Assembly (NCBI GenBank): GCA_023091665.1
Contig: JALJCQ010000017.1
Coordinates: 1,922,001-1,986,000, forward strand
Direction: 5' to 3'
Length of the DNA stretch: 64,000 bases
From: Pythium myriotylum
Taxonomy: Eukaryota; Oomycota; Peronosporomycetes; Pythiales; Pythiaceae
Shown here: in pieces, positions 1 to 9,033 of the stretch
Layout of the letters: the number at the start of each line of letters is the position of its first letter
Numbering within the stretch: the stretch's first letter is position 1
The notes under the pieces: model-generated
Told to the model about the DNA's origin: nothing
Database searches by the model: none
The model's input: only the letters and a program-made list of their open reading frames with translations
Position numbers and translations under genes: made by a program

Positions 1-568
1 ATGGGGCTCGTCAGCCGGCGGACGAAGGAGGGTTCATGACGCTCCTGAACTCCGTTCCTGCCGGGAGACGTGCTCCCAATCGACTTGGTCCTCCAGTCGA
101 TCCACGGCTCGTGGCGCTCCAGCCACGGCATTCCGAGAATGAGGTCAAACCTCTCATCCATGTCGAGCACTGTAAAGCGCTCGACTGAGTCGAAATCGAC
201 AAACGCAATGCGTAGATCGACCTCGATCTTCCTCGTCTCTGCGACGATTCCCGTCGCAAGACGCACAGAGACTCTTCCGAGATCTCGCTCACAAGCTTGA
301 GCAAACAGAGAAGGATTTTCAGCAATACTTTGCTTGCGACCGTAATTGCGCGTCGCACCAGAGTCTATTAAGACCTTAAAGGAACGTGAGAATCCTTTCA
401 CTTGAGCAGTGACGACGATGAGTTCGCCACTGACACGTTGCTTGTCAGCTGCCGAGAAGAGACCTTCTCTAGGGGGCGGCCCGCCTCGCGATGATGTCGT
501 GTTCGACCTCGCGGAGCGAGGGGTGATCGCCCCAGCAGACTGCCCCGCGTCTACTGGGAATTGTCGTT
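1..568 (-). CDS. pol: pol 5' part: retropepsin-type aspartic protease (continues beyond window)
   Basis: Read in the -1 frame relative to gag, the minus strand is open from the slippery site to the window edge with no stop. It contains the retropepsin catalytic motif D-S-G-A in a V-L-I-D-S-G-A context. Further on is the flap/C-terminal signature L-I-L-G-M-P-W-L followed by the E-R-H-x-P-W-I-D-W block common in Ty3/gypsy proteases. There is no ATG at a plausible start, which supports translation as a Gag-Pol fusion by frameshifting. Reverse transcriptase and integrase would lie to the left of the window. Confidence 0.85.
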
Positions 569-572
569 TCCC
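507..572 (-). promoter_or_regulatory. candidate -1 ribosomal frameshift signal at the gag/pol junction
   Basis: On the minus strand the gag codons read CAG GGA AAC, giving the slippery heptamer G GGA AAC at 566-572 in the canonical X XXY YYZ phase. The gag TAG stop is at 551-553. The pol frame downstream is open in exactly the -1 frame. Further downstream are stable stems: GGGG CGATCA CCCC at 520-533 and CCTCGC TCC GCGAGG at 507-521. The two stems share bases, so only one can form at a time. Heptamer, frame and structure agree; efficiency is unknown. Confidence 0.75.
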
Positions 573-1687
573 TGAGACGCGGAGGCGGGTCCGCCTCGGC
601 CTACCGAGCGACGTGGTCTTCCACGACGGGCGCGTGCACTGCCCCTATTGCGCGGGCAATCGCGCTGGAAGTGGCCAAACTTTCCACAAGTGAAACACTT
701 GATGTGAAGTGCCTTCACGTCGATCGCACTCAAGTCGAACGTGCTCAGATCGACTCCGCTGAGGTCAATTACACTCAGATCCATCGGCTCCGAAGCCGGA
801 GGTTGGACCGGAGGAACCGGAGACGGCGCTGCCGGATTCGCGGGTAGACCCCGTGCGAGGCGCTGGACGTAGTCTTCTCGCAGCGCGACGACGAACGCGT
901 CTTCCAAGAACGCCGGTTCTTCGCGGAAAACCGCGGCCTTTTCGGGGCCGGGATTCATCCCTTCCATGAAGGTCGTGAGCATCACGTCCTCGGCGAGAGT
1001 ATTCGCGGCCATGTTGGCACGGAGTTGTCGCAACTCCTGTACAAAGGAGCGCAGGTCGCGATTGCCTTGGCGACAGGCAAGGAATGCCGCGCGCTGGCGG
1101 TGCGCCACGTTCGGCGGCTGAAACATCAGCTTCATGGCATCGGCGAGTGATGGCCAATCGCGGAAGAATCCGGGCTGTGAAGTCTCACAAGTCAAGGCCC
1201 AGACCTTGGCGCGATCCTTCATGTTGGATATCGCGAAGGTCACCTTCTGACGTTCGTCGCGGATACGACCTGCCGCCATTGCGAGCTCGACCTCGCGCTG
1301 CCAAAAGACGAGGTTCTCGCCTTCAGCCCCAGAGTACTGGGAGACCGTGACTCGAACGGGCTTCGGGCCTCCCGGGGGTGCCGGAGAGGGCACATAGCTG
1401 ATGGTGGGAGCCACCGACGCAGCCTGAGTCGCTTGAGCTGCGGCGACGCGAGACGTAACAACGTCGAGCACGTGTTGCTCCAGAGCAATCTCATAGTCGC
1501 GGAATCGCGCGATGTGAGCGAGGACTTCGCCAGAGCCGCGTTGAAGCAGCTCGTTGATGCTTGCTCGGCCATTGATGGCCTCCATCTTCTGGAGATAGGC
1601 CCACTGGGCGTCATCCAGATACTGATGGTCTTGACGCGACAGCGTCGGATGGCTTGACGCCATCGCGAAGTCGGAAGCTTTGGACAT
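551..1687 (-). CDS. gag: retrotransposon Gag polyprotein
   Basis: A protein of 378 residues from the first ATG (1685-1687); the frame is open further upstream but only from GTG. The middle has a retrotransposon-gag-like helical core with conserved Trp and Arg positions. The C-terminus carries one CCHC zinc knuckle (CxxC-GKFG-H-FQRD-C) followed by an Arg/Gly-rich tail, consistent with RNA packaging. Just before the knuckle is a short D-L-S repeat tract. The last codons contain the heptamer GGGAAAC in the frame used for -1 slippage, and the TAG stop follows 12 nt later. Protease and pol follow in the -1 frame, so this looks like a Gag plus Gag-Pol frameshift arrangement. Confidence 0.88.
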   Translation of the reverse strand: MSKASDFAMASSHPTLSRQDHQYLDDAQWAYLQKMEAINGRASINELLQRGSGEVLAHIARFRDYEIALEQHVLDVVTSRVAAAQATQAASVAPTISYVPSPAPPGGPKPVRVTVSQYSGAEGENLVFWQREVELAMAAGRIRDERQKVTFAISNMKDRAKVWALTCETSQPGFFRDWPSLADAMKLMFQPPNVAHRQRAAFLACRQGNRDLRSFVQELRQLRANMAANTLAEDVMLTTFMEGMNPGPEKAAVFREEPAFLEDAFVVALREDYVQRLARGLPANPAAPSPVPPVQPPASEPMDLSVIDLSGVDLSTFDLSAIDVKALHIKCFTCGKFGHFQRDCPRNRGSARARRGRPRRSVGRGGPASASQGNDNSQ

Positions 1688-1712
1688 GGCGATGTCGGTG
1701 TCGGATTGACGA

Positions 1713-1727
1713 CGACAAGTGCTACCA
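1713..1727 (-). other. putative tRNA primer-binding site
   Basis: The minus strand reads TGGTAGCACTTGTCG two nucleotides inside the LTR end. It begins with TGG, the complement of a tRNA CCA terminus, as expected for minus-strand priming in LTR elements. The tRNA was not identified. Confidence 0.55.
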
Positions 1728-1729
1728 AG

Positions 1730-2032
1730 TGTAGCGGTCCCCGTGACCACTACACAGCACTTCGCTTGGAGGAAGCGAGAGCAGCCGCTCCGAGTCGACC
1801 CCTGTCGACGAGCGCCAAAGACTTGGCAAAAGGCGAACTGCCATATATTAATCCTCTCTGAGGATTAACTCTAGAGCCCTATATCCCTGGTAAATAAACC
1901 GGGGATATTACCTACTGAAATCTGATAAACCTGAGTCACTACTTAGGGTAACTTTTCCCCTAAGTGCACCACCCTAATTATGTAACCACACTACCTATGT
2001 AACTGCAAGTATAACTTGTGTACCCCGCTACA
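1730..2032 (-). repeat. 5' LTR of the Ty3/gypsy element
   Basis: The boundaries are set by the short inverted repeat TGTAGCGG...CCGCTACA at the two ends and by the primer-binding site 2 nt downstream, giving a 303-bp LTR. It is AT-rich and holds several inverted repeats on the plus strand: TTAATCCTC/GAGGATTAA at 1848-1868, ACTTAGGG/CCCTAAGT at 1941-1965, and an imperfect pair at about 1881-1906. A TATA-like stretch lies near 1843-1853. The partner LTR is outside the window, so the boundary rests on these internal signals. Confidence 0.75.
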
Positions 2033-2531
2033 GGGCACAAGCGCATGCACTGTCTCGGCTACCAAGCTGTGACAGCCCCTGATGGATTGTGTATCCATTT
2101 TTGGGGTCCCATGGAAGGTCGCCGGCATGACGCTGCGATGCTGCGCGAGAGTCGACTGGTGAACTTCCTTGACCGACACGGTGACACGTTCACAGATCGC
2201 TTCATTTACGGCGACCTGGCGTATGGCGTGTCCCACCGTGTCCTGAGTGGGTTCAAAGAAACTTGCCGTCCCGCGTCATGAAAGAATTCAACCGTTGCAT
2301 GAGCAGTCAGTGGAATGGTCATTCGCTCTACTAAAAAGCCTGTGGAAGTTCATCGACTACAAGAGGTAGCAGCGCATTCTTCACTCCCCCGTCGCCCAAA
2401 TCGTCGCAGTCGCGATGCTGCTGACTAATTGTCACACGTGCTACGATCGGGGAAACCAGATCAGCATGTATTTCGATTTAGCGCCGCCTACACTTGTCGA
2501 CTATCTCACTTCTGAGACTGCGCATCCATGA
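2033..2531 (+). pseudogene. PIF/Harbinger transposase, 3' half, decayed
   Basis: Translation begins directly at the LTR border with G-H-K-R-M-H-C and continues with the DDE_Tnp_4 pattern, including G-R-R-H-D and Y-G-D-x-A-Y-G (a catalytic Asp). It then shifts frame near 2280-2310 into V-E-W-S-F-A-L (catalytic Glu region), hits an in-frame TAG at K-R-stop-Q-R, and continues to an S-E-T-A-H-P end. The 5' half was separated by the retrotransposon insertion and lies left of the window. At least one frameshift and one nonsense codon make it inactive. Its 3' end overlaps the convergent Myb-like gene. Confidence 0.8.
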
Positions 2532-3186
2532 AAGTCTTCAATAAAGCCAACATTCTCTCGTGCTCCATTTGACGTTCTTGCCTGCGCTCCTCTCGCTCCG
2601 CCTCCTGTCGCTCCGCCTCCTGTTGCACTCTCGCCTCTCGCTCCGCGTCCTCTCGCAAAAACGTCATGAGCTGAGTCAGCTTGGCCTGCTTGTTGGGGCG
2701 ATCGTCACGCTCGGACTCATCGTGCAGGCGGGCCAGCGCCTTCTCCCGGATGATGTTACCGGCTGACTCCAGCCGAGCGACGCGCGCTCTCTCCTGGTCG
2801 CTCCGCTCACGCTCCGTCCACGCGTGCTCGTCAATACGGGCCATTAGCTCGTCGAGAAGCTGCTCGCGCTCGCCATACTCTTCCTCCACGCCTGACACAC
2901 GCAGAGCCGCCTTGTTGCTCTGGCGGTGACGGTCGATTAACTTGTTAAAACGAACCTGCGCCGTCTTACCACTTGCCGTTCGAATCCCAAACGCGGGATC
3001 CGTGAGCACACGTCCCACGACTGTGTCCCAAGCGTCAATCACACACCCACGTTGCGCCTCGAACGGCAAGTCTGCAAGCACCTGTCGCATGAGGATAACG
3101 TCGTCCTCCGCGGTGTAGTTCTTCCTCTTGGTCGGCGCTGGAGGCGTCGAAGCGGGCGGCGGGGTTGGTGGCGGTACTTCTTCCAT
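2506..3186 (-). CDS. Myb/SANT-like DNA-binding protein of a PIF/Harbinger element
   Basis: This 226-residue protein has a Pro-rich N-terminus, a Myb/SANT-like trihelix at about 20-100 (motifs A-E-D-D, A-W-D, R-F-N-K-L-I-D-R-H-R) and a long Glu/Arg-rich coiled coil from about 105. PIF/Harbinger elements typically encode a second, Myb-like protein that helps the transposase bind DNA and enter the nucleus. Its convergent position against a Harbinger transposase fits that role. It shares the block R-F-N-x-L-I and G-x-E-E with E-R-E-Q-L-L with the protein at 7212-7883. The frame is intact although the transposase is not. Confidence 0.75.
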   Translation of the reverse strand: MEEVPPPTPPPASTPPAPTKRKNYTAEDDVILMRQVLADLPFEAQRGCVIDAWDTVVGRVLTDPAFGIRTASGKTAQVRFNKLIDRHRQSNKAALRVSGVEEEYGEREQLLDELMARIDEHAWTERERSDQERARVARLESAGNIIREKALARLHDESERDDRPNKQAKLTQLMTFLREDAEREARVQQEAERQEAEREERRQERQMEHERMLALLKTFMDAQSQK

Positions 3187-3293
3187 GGTGATCGGCGAAT
3201 GTGTTGTTTCTTAGCCACTCAGCGACAGAACCCGTCACAATCAATATCCTATTTTGTACGTTTATCGTATATTGCAAAACCTCTTTATTTGGA

Positions 3294-5336
3294 TCACCAG
3301 TGCGAGATCTCTGTTCTCCAAGTTTTAACCAAGAGCGGCTCCCGGTTGGTGATAAAGAATATAACCTGTTGCGAAATTTCTCTGATATTCACTGTCGAAC
3401 CGCCCATCAAAGATGCAGCGATAATCTCGCCAGTGTTACTAAAAGCTTGGAGGGACGACCCGCGCGGCTCATCGGAGTCCTTGTTGTATATGTGCGCCTT
3501 CGGAAAATGTGCCGAGTTTCGCGGATTGTGCCTCGCCCATACATCCACACATCTCTCAAACTCAACAACAACGTAACAGATGTGTAGAAGTTGTTGGTAT
3601 TAACTACTCGCTTTGTGTTGTGAAGAGGTTTTGTCACTTCCAGTACGATCTGTCGCACGTGCGGCGAGAATTGAAGGCGATCATCGAGGTATCTTGCTTC
3701 GTTGCTTGGAATGACTCCTTTCAATCGATCTTGCATGTTACTTGCGCAGTGCAATCGGAAGCCCACCATCAACCATGACGTGGAGCAGCAACAGGCGTAG
3801 ATTTTGAAATGAAACTTCCCAGTAGGTTTCGAGGCGTTGTAGACAATGAAGTGTCGACCGAACTTCGACCTGCATGCTATGCTTGACTCGTCAACAGCAA
3901 CATTTCTTCCAAGCACAACGTACTTGGTACTAGTATACTTGATTATTGTCATCAGCTGGCGTATTCGAGCAACAGGATCTCTTTTTAAATCGGCTTGAGT
4001 GACCTTAGAGCGAAAGCAAAGATGTTTCCGAATAAACTGAAAGCGCTTTGAAGTCATCACATGTTCCAAGCCGGAGCTAGATGACGGTGTGCCGAAAATC
4101 TCGTCTTCAGCCTGATTCCCCCAATAGTTGGAGTACTCCCCTTGTCAACGATAGTCATGTAAAACATGATACCAAAGAACCGCAGCATCTCATCAAGTGT
4201 CACTGGTTTACCTTGATACTGATTCGCGTAGGCATTTGCCTCGTTGACAACCGCTCTCTAGAACGCGAGTGGGAGGTAAGACAGGAATCTCAAAGATGCT
4301 GTCTCAAAATGATGTCGCTTCTCCTTGATCAGCTTTGTCTCGATCGTGCTGTCATCGTGCTTGAAGAGGTCAGCAGGTTCTTGCATACGTCTGGTAGGCT
4401 GAAAGTCAAGTTGAGTGATCTGTTCAACCAGTTGCAAGTTCCCTGGAATGATTTGGTTTGATGCGAAGAGATCGAGAATGACATAGTCGTCGAGGTTTTT
4501 GCCATCTTCTCAGGCTTCTGATTCTGGAACATTGCAAATATGTTGCCATGCGGCCTTGTTGAGTGTTCCGCCAGAAAGCGTATCGAAGTTCCGAATGCCT
4601 TCCTCAACCTTTGCACGAGATATGCGATGAAAAAAACGTCTTCGACTGGTACTTGGTAACTGTCCAGCGAACCTCAAACACGTCTCTCAACTTTTCGCGA
4701 GTCTCACCTTTCCCCGGCTTTGGTCGATGAATACGACCCGTAAGGCACAAGCCTTTGACTTCCTTGTATTATTTTGCTATCATCCAGTCTTCTTTGTCAG
4801 CGCAGAATGCAACCATTTTTCCAACCAAAGGATCTCGCGGAGTGATGGCCTGCGTCCCAGTCGGATTCTAAAACACACTCGTCGGCTTTGGAGGAGGCCA
4901 AAGCTCTAGCTCAGTAACAGCAACGATCTCTTCCTTCTTCTTCTTTTTTGCATTGGGACCTTTGGTTCTGGCATTGCCAACTATATTGCTCAACTTCTTC
5001 GACTTTTTGTGACACTGTACGTACGAAAGAGCAGTCTGTCCAGCTCCTTTCGGCGGCTCTTCTGTGGCTTGGGCACCTCCGTCTCGAAGTCGCTGTCTGA
5101 GACTGCTTGCCGGCAGTATCCACTGTCTCGTGGGGAGAATTGTACGAGGGGGTCGGTGAGTCTGCACGCTCAGAACACGAACATGACCGCGATGGGTTGG
5201 GAAAATCCGGAGGCGGACGTGAAGGCCGAAGTGTCGGCGCCGCAGCCTCGAACTGCGATCCGTTCCTTCCACGTCGCCGCACCTGCGGCTTCGTGTCCGC
5301 ATCCAACCACTGCCGCATCAGAATCTTGGGATTCAC
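3294..5336 (-). pseudogene. piggyBac-type transposase, decayed
   Basis: The minus strand carries piggyBac (DDE_Tnp_1_7) sequence broken across frames. The N-terminal part (about 5336-4870) is followed by the helical region with several stops. A well-preserved core lies at 4069-3407, including G-R-N-V-A-V-D-E-S with the first catalytic Asp. A shifted C-terminal piece lies at 3548-3294. Frameshifts are visible near 4135 (D-K-G/E-Y-S-N-Y-W-G) and 3520. The position normally occupied by the second catalytic Asp (D-N-F-Y-T-S) reads N-N-F-Y-T-S here. The copy cannot encode a working transposase. Terminal repeats and TTAA target sites were not delimited. Confidence 0.8.
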
Positions 5337-7034
5337 AGTGCGAGCTGCTATTCGAGGGCTTCGACGGACGTCGGGGTCTTGTCCGCTCGGTGTATGTTTC
5401 GTTTCAGTCGGATGTTCGCCCGCGCAACGTCACCAGACCGAGAAGCTATGTCAAGGGCGCCGGCTTCCCAAAATTCGTCCATCTGCAATGCCAACAGCTT
5501 GTAAGCCTCTATTTACTCCGCGCACATAGACGCTACCGCACGCACTACTCTCCTGTGCTTGGACAGCCGTATATGTCACCCGCGCGCGGCGTTCCGCGGT
5601 GCTTTTTCGATCAGAATGCAGCAGATTTGCGTTTTCTAGTCCGTGGCTGAAAGGCATCCTGAGAAGTATGCGCCGTTTGATTGACCATTTCATTGTAACG
5701 TTATATTGACGTTTGTTTGGAATCCTTGCGTGGTGCTTTTGATTACTTACGGATGGGCAGAATACGGTCCTGTGAGCGGGAAGGGTACTGTCGGTTTCAG
5801 GGACAAGCACGCTGCTGAGATATCCAGCCTGTGAGGTCATAAAAACTTTGGATGGGATGGGGCGAAATCAGAAAAGAAGTGATCTTCTCAGTTATGTTCA
5901 GGTGCTGTGAGAGAGAGGTCCGATTGGCGAAGAATGCAGGAGGTCAGTTGAAAAACTTGTTCGGTTACCTCTTCGAACAGTCCGTAATATCCACAGACCA
6001 CAATTGGTTCGTCGAGAACAGGCCATTCGTGCGCTCCCAAGACTGCACCGCGAGGGCACACCACCGACGAAGTGGTCAGGTGCCAACTAGGATCAGTACC
6101 CCTGCTCATCTCCCGCCCATCACCAAACGGGAAGTCGAAGCATAAGAGATGAGAGATATAAAGAAAACATAGCGTGCTTATCCCCGCAACCGACAGTACG
6201 GACTGGTTGTACATTTATGGACAGCAGTATTGTCGTTTGCATTCGAATTTGTGAGGAAGGCCCCAATCGAATCGTTTTGGGCAATCATTCTCAAATCGAT
6301 TCGATCGATATTCAGCCAACCAGAGCTTCGAATTTCAAAACACCTAGCCACGTCCTCATTCTTATCCACGCTGCGGACAGATGAGACCACGCAAAACAAA
6401 ACCGGTCTTAACGCCACCAAGTTGATTTTGAGAAAAACGCGTTTGAAGTTTTGTCTTCGATAAAGTACGAAACGACTCGAGACGAGAAAACTCACCATTC
6501 AACTCTGTAGTATAAAACACATAACAAACACATAAAAAACATGTTAGATACCGGTTTTTATTGCCCACCAACGTACTCTATGTTGTTTACCTTGTTTTTT
6601 ATTTGTTGTTTAAAACTAGTAAAAAGCAAGTTCGCGTTTTTTATGGACACGTTGAACTTCAGTTTCACAATGAAGGAGTTGGAATTTGAAGAAAACAAGG
6701 CCAGATTCGGAATCTTTGGGTGATTTTTTACACGAGGGGGGCCCTAACTCAAAACTCAAAAAAAATTTCGGACACGTCTCAGTCAGCTCAAGTTTTTTTT
6801 GGGACACACTTCGAATTCCGACAATCCGAGACCACCATTCGATAGAGGACATCAAGCGCTTTCCGACAGTGTGCTCAGATCCAATTTTTTCGTTTTGGCG
6901 TTAAGTCTGAATTCGTTTGCCGTGGTCTCAGATAATCATGTATCTGCCTTCTATGATTGGCCCAAAACCATGTCTAAATCGATTCGGTTATCTTGCAGTT
7001 TCAGTGCCAGTTTCACAAATTTTGGTGAAAACGA
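5337..7034. other. AT-rich intergenic stretch in the transposon island, no gene seen
   Basis: No open frame resembles a protein I recognise, and the short frames overlap on both strands. From about 6200 the sequence is AT-rich with repeated TCGATTCG-like and TTTTGAGAAAA-like words. A second diverged copy of the ATAGAGGAC word found in the inverted repeats of the next element occurs at about 6843-6852. It is probably degenerate transposon DNA. Confidence 0.5.
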
Positions 7035-7211
7035 CAATAGAGGACTTTCGGAACGGTCGAGACTCAAATCCAATTCGAGATTGACGAGTTTTGACAAAAG
7101 TAGGTAGGCTAATTTTGTGCTTGTCACAGAAGTGGAAATTGAATTTGGGCCATCCGTCGAGTAAAGTCTGTGTTTTCCTCGACAGCAATCTAGATTCGAT
7201 CACTCACGACG

Positions 7212-7883
7212 ATGGGTGAAGCTCACAGCGGGAAGCATTTTACTTGTGCCGACGACATCAAGCTTCTCATGGAAGCCAACTATTGGCAGCCGTGGAGCGC
7301 AAACAAAGTAATGGAGGCTTGGGACGAAATTGCTGGTCTACTTCGCACTTGTGAGTCGTTTCCACAGGATAAAGATGGAAAAGCCTTGAGCACCCGGTTC
7401 AATACACTCATCAAGAAGCATCGTGACAACACCGTGCGGTCTATGTGGAAGTCCGGAAGGGAGGAGGACTTCCTGGAGCGTGAACAGCTTCTCGAAGATA
7501 TCGATGCCAAAATGCGATATTTCAAAGCCCTCAAAATCGAAGAAAAGGCGCACAGAGAAGCGGAGAAACGCAAGCGAGACGTGACTGGGGCGATTGTGCT
7601 GCGGGCTGCCGTTGGTGAGCTGGAAAGCACATACGATGAGGTCGCCAGTGATGAAGACGCGGGTGAGCCTCCAAAGAAGAAGCAAGTGCTCGAAGCCTTT
7701 TTGGAGAAGGTCAGTAAAGGAGTTGCAGCTGAATGCGAACTTGATCGTTCGTTTAAGGAGCGCAAGTTGGAGTTGTTAGAGCGACAGCTCAATCAACAGC
7801 AACTGCAGTTAGATCAGCAGCAACAAGTTCTTACGTTTCAACGCGAGCAGTTCCAACATCAAACCCAGATTCAAGCTTGTTGA
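7212..7883 (+). CDS. Myb/SANT-like protein of a second Harbinger-type element
   Basis: This 223-residue protein has a trihelix-like domain at about 8-85 (A-D-D start, A-W-D, R-F-N-T-L-I-K-K-H-R), then an E-R-E-Q-L-L-E-D coiled-coil region. A basic patch (P-P-K-K-K-Q) that could be a nuclear localisation signal follows, and the C-terminus is Gln-rich. It is clearly related in layout to the Myb-like protein at 2506-3186, though divergent. It lies between the inverted repeats and opposite a transposase-like fragment, so it is most likely an element gene rather than a host transcription factor. The frame is intact. Confidence 0.65.
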   Translation: MGEAHSGKHFTCADDIKLLMEANYWQPWSANKVMEAWDEIAGLLRTCESFPQDKDGKALSTRFNTLIKKHRDNTVRSMWKSGREEDFLEREQLLEDIDAKMRYFKALKIEEKAHREAEKRKRDVTGAIVLRAAVGELESTYDEVASDEDAGEPPKKKQVLEAFLEKVSKGVAAECELDRSFKERKLELLERQLNQQQLQLDQQQQVLTFQREQFQHQTQIQAC

Positions 7884-8139
7884 GTTGGGGTATCGTGAAG
7901 CGCAAGTACGCATACGCGCGGTCATCACTCCACTGGAGCGCGTGTTGAGTGCCCGGGAGGCCCTTCGGAACGGAAATACGAACTCCAATGATACCTTTGG
8001 ACGTGGCTTCTGCAATACAGCGTTGACCAGCTGGACGATCGTGGCGGTAGATTGACATGATCGCGGCAATCAGAAGCACAGAATCTTCGATGCCAAGATG
8101 CGGTTTCTTGTGCAGATGGGGCACAAGTTCGTGGCCCAT
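7831..8139 (-). pseudogene. fragment resembling a Harbinger transposase N-terminus
   Basis: A 102-residue minus-strand frame contains W-S-D-D-R-A-Y-A-Y-L-R-F-T-I-P-Q-L-N-K-L, a pattern like the N-terminal region of oomycete Harbinger transposases ahead of the DDE domain. No catalytic motifs follow; the frame runs into the convergent Myb-like gene. Assignment rests on one motif and on context. It could also be an unrelated spurious frame. Confidence 0.4.
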
Positions 8140-8478
8140 GATGCCTTTGGTTTGGCGCCAAGGCCGTTGCTGAACGTGAGTCTAAGCAAACGTAAAACCC
8201 AAAAACCCAAACAGCATTTGTCGACTTTCAGAGACTAAGCTACTCCCTCTTTGAGTCTCGAAGTGAATCTCGATCAGCTTCGAAAGTCCTCTAATACTGG
8301 CGTTTTTCAAATAGAACTTCGAAATTTTCATGTCAAAATATCGCTTCAAAGTTGGTGTATCTGACGGGACAATACGCAACAGCACCCTTCTGTCCCCGAA
8401 CCGCACTTAGTGGGTAAGTGGCATCCGCACCTAAGCAGTCATCGTTGCCCACACCATTCTCATCGAGCAGGACCAAGC

Positions 8479-9033
8479 ATGGCGGTGACGGGCAAGCGCG
8501 GCGTGGGGATCCCGACGATCCTGCTCCACGACGGCGAAGGCACGATCGTGTCGATCGAGATGAAGACGGGCGAGACCTACCGCGGGTACCTGGACGAGAC
8601 CGAGGACAACATGAACTGCGTCATGAAGGACGCCGTGCGCACGGACCTCAACGGCAAGACGACCCAGGTCGAGCAGGTCTACTTGCGCGGCAGCCAGATC
8701 CTCTTCATTGTCTTCCCGGATATATATCCTTTTTTCCCAACTGACCATGGCGCCTGGCTGGCTACCGCTGCTGCTCTCTGGTTCCTTAACCGATGACGCT
8801 GTTTCTTGTGATGCACGTTGAAGCACGCGCCCATGTTCAAGCGCGTGAAACTATGGAAGAAGCACAAGGGAGCGATCCCGGCGCTCGGCCAGGGCGGCGC
8901 CGGCGGGCCGCGCGGACAGGCCGCAGCGATCATCCGGAAAGGTTCGTCGCGTGGCGCTAACGGAGGCTGCAGTGGCTGACGATAGGTCCTGGTGTTTCCA
9001 GCAAAGGAGAGGAGAGGCGGCATGCGCGATTAG
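8479..9033 (+). CDS. SNRPD3: small nuclear ribonucleoprotein Sm D3 (three exons, one U12-type intron)
   Basis: Exons 8479-8723, 8817-8941 and 9002-9033 give 133 residues. The Sm fold covers about 8-85, with Sm1 (G-x-I-V-S-I-E...Y-R-G-x-L) and Sm2 (V-Y-L-R-G-S-Q-I-L-F) motifs and the SmD3-like D-N-M-N-C. A basic, Gly/Arg-containing tail follows. SmD3 is a core subunit of spliceosomal snRNPs in both the major and minor spliceosomes. Intron 1 begins ATATCCTTTT, contains TTCCTTAAC at 8782-8790 and ends AC, all hallmarks of a U12-type AT-AC intron. Joining restores D-M-L-K-H-A, as in SmD3 proteins. Intron 2 is an ordinary GT-AG intron. An in-frame ATG at 8410 exists, but 8479 is in better context and fits the family length. 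Confidence 0.9.
8724..8816 (+). other. U12-type (AT-AC) intron in SmD3
   Basis: The 93-nt intron has donor ATATCCTTTT, branch-site TTCCTTAAC and terminal AC. Branch-to-acceptor spacing is about 27 nt, longer than the 10-20 nt usual for this class. The alternative AC at 8796-8797 gives the wrong frame. GT-AG splicing cannot restore the conserved D-M-L-K reading here. Confidence 0.85.

Larger units (their letters stand above)
1..2032 (-). mobile_element. Ty3/gypsy-type LTR retrotransposon, 5' part (rest lies left of the window)
   Basis: Read on the minus strand the order is LTR, primer-binding site, gag with a CCHC knuckle, then an aspartic protease in the -1 frame that runs off the window. 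This order is typical of Ty3/gypsy elements. Gag and the visible part of pol have no internal stops, so the copy may be young. The outer LTR end abuts the codons of a Harbinger transposase exactly, showing a nested insertion. Reverse transcriptase, RNase H, integrase and the second LTR are not in the window, so completeness is unknown. Confidence 0.9.
7035..8293 (+). mobile_element. Harbinger-like non-autonomous element with inverted repeats
   Basis: The segment is bounded by inverted copies of TAGAGGACTTTCG (7038-7050, and 8281-8293 in inverse orientation). Imperfect homology continues inward (TCGAGA...TCA) and outward (CAAATTT...TGAAAACG). It contains an intact Myb/SANT-like gene and an opposite-strand fragment resembling a transposase N-terminus, with no catalytic region. 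This matches an internal deletion derivative of a PIF/Harbinger element. Exact termini and target duplications were not resolved. Confidence 0.5.

Noticed and set aside
8787..8797. Alternative AC acceptor 7 nt after the branch site in the SmD3 intron
   Set aside because: The spacing would suit U12 splicing better, but it shifts the frame and destroys the conserved K-H-A-P-M-F-K region.
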